Assembly (NCBI GenBank): GCA_948875265.1
Contig: CAQRYF010000040.1
Coordinates: forward strand, 1 to 15,973
Reading direction: 5' to 3'
DNA length: 15,973 nt
Origin: an uncultured Clostridia bacterium
Lineage (GTDB): Bacteria; Bacillota; Clostridia; TANB77; CAG-508
The notes below the pieces were generated by a model. The model ran no database searches. It was given only the letters and a program-made list of their open reading frames with translations, and was not told where the DNA came from. Of this stretch, positions 15,030 through 15,973 are shown piece after piece. A program made the position numbers and the translations under genes. Each line of letters opens with the position of its first letter. Positions within the stretch are counted from its first letter, which is position 1.

Positions 15030-15629
15030 ATGGATTTTATCTATCCTTTCTTAATTACTTTTATGCTTGTTTTTTTATCTGAACTGGGAGATAAAACACA
15101 ACTTTTAGTTTTATCTTTTTCTTCAAAAGATAAAGCAATGAATATTTTATTAGGAGTTGCTATAGGTACCTTTTTTAGCCATGGATTAGCTATTCTTTTT
15201 GGCAGTAGTATTGGATCTATAGAAAATCCTACTTTTATTTTCTATTCTAAAATACTCACATATACTTCTTTCTTATTATTTGGAATTATTGGGTTTATTC
15301 CAAAAAGTGAAGATAGAAATAAATCCTCTTTTCTTAATAAACTTTCTAATATTAGATTTAGCTATATTTTCATAGTCGCTTTTAGTATTATAATTGGTGA
15401 ACTTGGGGATAAGACGTTTTTAGCCTCTTTAGGGCTTGGGTTACAATATCCTAATTATAAGATTTCTTTAATTATGGGTTCTATTAGTGGTATGGTTGCT
15501 AGCAACTCAATTGCTCTATTTTTTGGAAAGATTTTAGGAAATAAATTAAATCAAAATTTTGTTGAAATATTGTCAAATATTATTTTTATTGTCTTTGGTT
15601 TAATTGGCTTTATTGGAATTCTTTTCTAA
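15030..15629 (+). CDS. Gdt1/UPF0016 family manganese exporter-like protein
   Basis: A 199-aa membrane protein of the Gdt1/TMEM165 (UPF0016) family. Characterised bacterial members such as MneA of Vibrio export Mn2+; others in the family also move Ca2+. The two signature motifs, one per internal repeat, are intact: E18-L-G-D-K-T23 and E124-L-G-D-K-T129. About six hydrophobic helices are arranged as two homologous halves joined by a polar loop (about 91-108). GAGG (15019-15022) precedes the ATG by 7 nt. I looked for a yybP-ykoY (manganese) riboswitch upstream and did not recognise one. The gene stands alone, and an IS30-type element begins within about ten bases of its stop, perhaps displacing its terminator. 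Mn2+ is inferred from the family. Confidence 0.92.
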   Translation: MDFIYPFLITFMLVFLSELGDKTQLLVLSFSSKDKAMNILLGVAIGTFFSHGLAILFGSSIGSIENPTFIFYSKILTYTSFLLFGIIGFIPKSEDRNKSSFLNKLSNIRFSYIFIVAFSIIIGELGDKTFLASLGLGLQYPNYKISLIMGSISGMVASNSIALFFGKILGNKLNQNFVEILSNIIFIVFGLIGFIGILF

Positions 15630-15681
15630 AAAAATTACCCGATTCAAAAAATTAATGCAACAAAATATGTAGAAAAAAATA

Positions 15682-15751
15682 GACACATATAGAAACCTAA
15701 TATATAATGTTAAGTGACGAAACAAAACATTAGGAGGTTAATATATGTGTC
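15682..15751 (+). promoter_or_regulatory. Inverted repeat masking the transposase RBS and start
   Basis: GACACATATA (15682-15691) pairs perfectly with TATATGTGTC (15742-15751), which contains the ATG. Further in, ACCT (1595-98 of the 15600s block, i.e. 15695-15698) pairs with AGGT of the ribosome binding site (15735-15738), and AATGTT (15706-15711) pairs with AACATT (15726-15731), giving about 20 pairs in all. In RNA from upstream this could hide the translation start, as known for other insertion sequences. Confidence 0.5.
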
Positions 15752-15973
15752 GAATTAATTGTAACATAATAGAAGCAGAAAATAAAGAGAAAAGAGAAAT
15801 AAAATCAAGATTAACATACGAAGAAAGAGTAAAAATAGAAGAAAAATTAAGAAGTAGAAAAAGAATAACAATAACCAAAATAGCTGAAGAACTAGGAAGA
15901 GATAAGTCAGTAATATCAAGAGAAATAAACAGAAATAGCTATTTAAAGTGGGATGAAAGAACAGCAAAATACA
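15745..15973 (+). CDS. IS30-family transposase, N-terminal part
   Basis: The first 76 codons of a transposase continue beyond the window edge. Residues 22-61 read RLTYEERVKIEEKL, then a basic stretch, then ITKIAEELGRDKSVISREIN, the N-terminal helix-turn-helix of IS30-type DDE transposases, which binds the element's terminal repeats. The catalytic core lies outside the window. A consensus AGGAGG (15732-15737) sits 7 nt before the ATG. Both can be folded into a long imperfect hairpin (15682-15751), which could limit translation of incoming transcripts. The N-terminus (MCRINCNIIEAENKEKREIK) is short and polar. The family call is strong; whether the copy is intact cannot be judged. Confidence 0.88.
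   Translation, partial: MCRINCNIIEAENKEKREIKSRLTYEERVKIEEKLRSRKRITITKIAEELGRDKSVISREINRNSYLKWDERTAKY

Larger units (their letters stand above)
15637..15973 (+). mobile_element. IS30-family insertion sequence, left end
   Basis: The element starts just after the Gdt1-type gene and runs off the window. A candidate left terminal repeat begins near 15637. The segment 15641-15669, starting GATTCAA and continuing into ATGCAACAAAATATG, resembles the end of E. coli IS30 as I remember it (GATTCAA, then CGCAACA, then TATG). Inside are a 10-bp inverted repeat around the transposase start and the 5' part of the transposase gene. The exact boundary and any target duplication cannot be fixed without the right end. 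Confidence 0.65.

Noticed and set aside
15755..15967. A 70-codon minus-strand frame made almost only of Leu and Phe.
   Set aside because: It is the antisense of the A-rich IS30 transposase gene on the plus strand.

Overview
This is a very AT-rich stretch (roughly a quarter G+C by eye) from a low-GC Firmicute, most likely a member of the Clostridia. The clues are strong AGGAGG-type ribosome binding sites, GTG and TTG starts, a LytR-CpsA-Psr wall-polymer ligase, an LPxTG-type wall-anchored protein, ComEA, a DUF5711 protein beside CvpA, and short intergenic gaps. I cannot name a species. No rRNA, tRNA or CRISPR array was recognised.

Layout. Positions 121-4211 (minus) hold a set of poorly characterised envelope genes. 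In transcription order they are an orphan membrane-anchored 355-aa protein, a vWA-like surface protein ending in LPNTG, a 167-aa membrane-anchored protein, a TM2 protein, a DUF2752 protein and a DUF4870 protein. The last three overlap or nearly touch, and a hairpin terminator follows at 16-48. Upstream lies a ~500-bp gene-free stretch with a good minus-strand promoter and possible gene debris. An XRE-type regulator at 4709-5054 (plus) then appears broken by a one-base frameshift. comEA (minus) and a D-Ala-D-Ala carboxypeptidase (plus) diverge at 5766-5856. The carboxypeptidase converges on the LCP gene (7112-8479, minus) across a strong hairpin. DUF5711 and cvpA form a two-gene minus-strand operon (8616-10415) with its own promoter and terminator. 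A YkvI-type transporter (10539-11570, minus) lies between two terminator-like hairpins. An ABC exporter operon (ATPase, ABC-2 permease, GldG-like protein; 14751 down to 11614) follows. On the plus strand come a Gdt1/UPF0016 manganese-exporter-type gene and the left end of an IS30-family insertion sequence that runs off the window.

Functionally the region is dominated by the cell envelope: wall maturation (carboxypeptidase), attachment of wall polymers (LCP), a wall-anchored surface protein, DNA uptake (ComEA), export (ABC) and metal or solute transport (Gdt1, YkvI). The least explained unit is the 121-4211 surface/membrane cluster, which is the best candidate here for an undescribed system. 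Other points worth attention are the frameshifted regulator, a REP-like hairpin at 14849-14888, a hairpin ending three bases before the ykvI start, and a long inverted repeat covering the IS30 transposase ribosome binding site and start codon.
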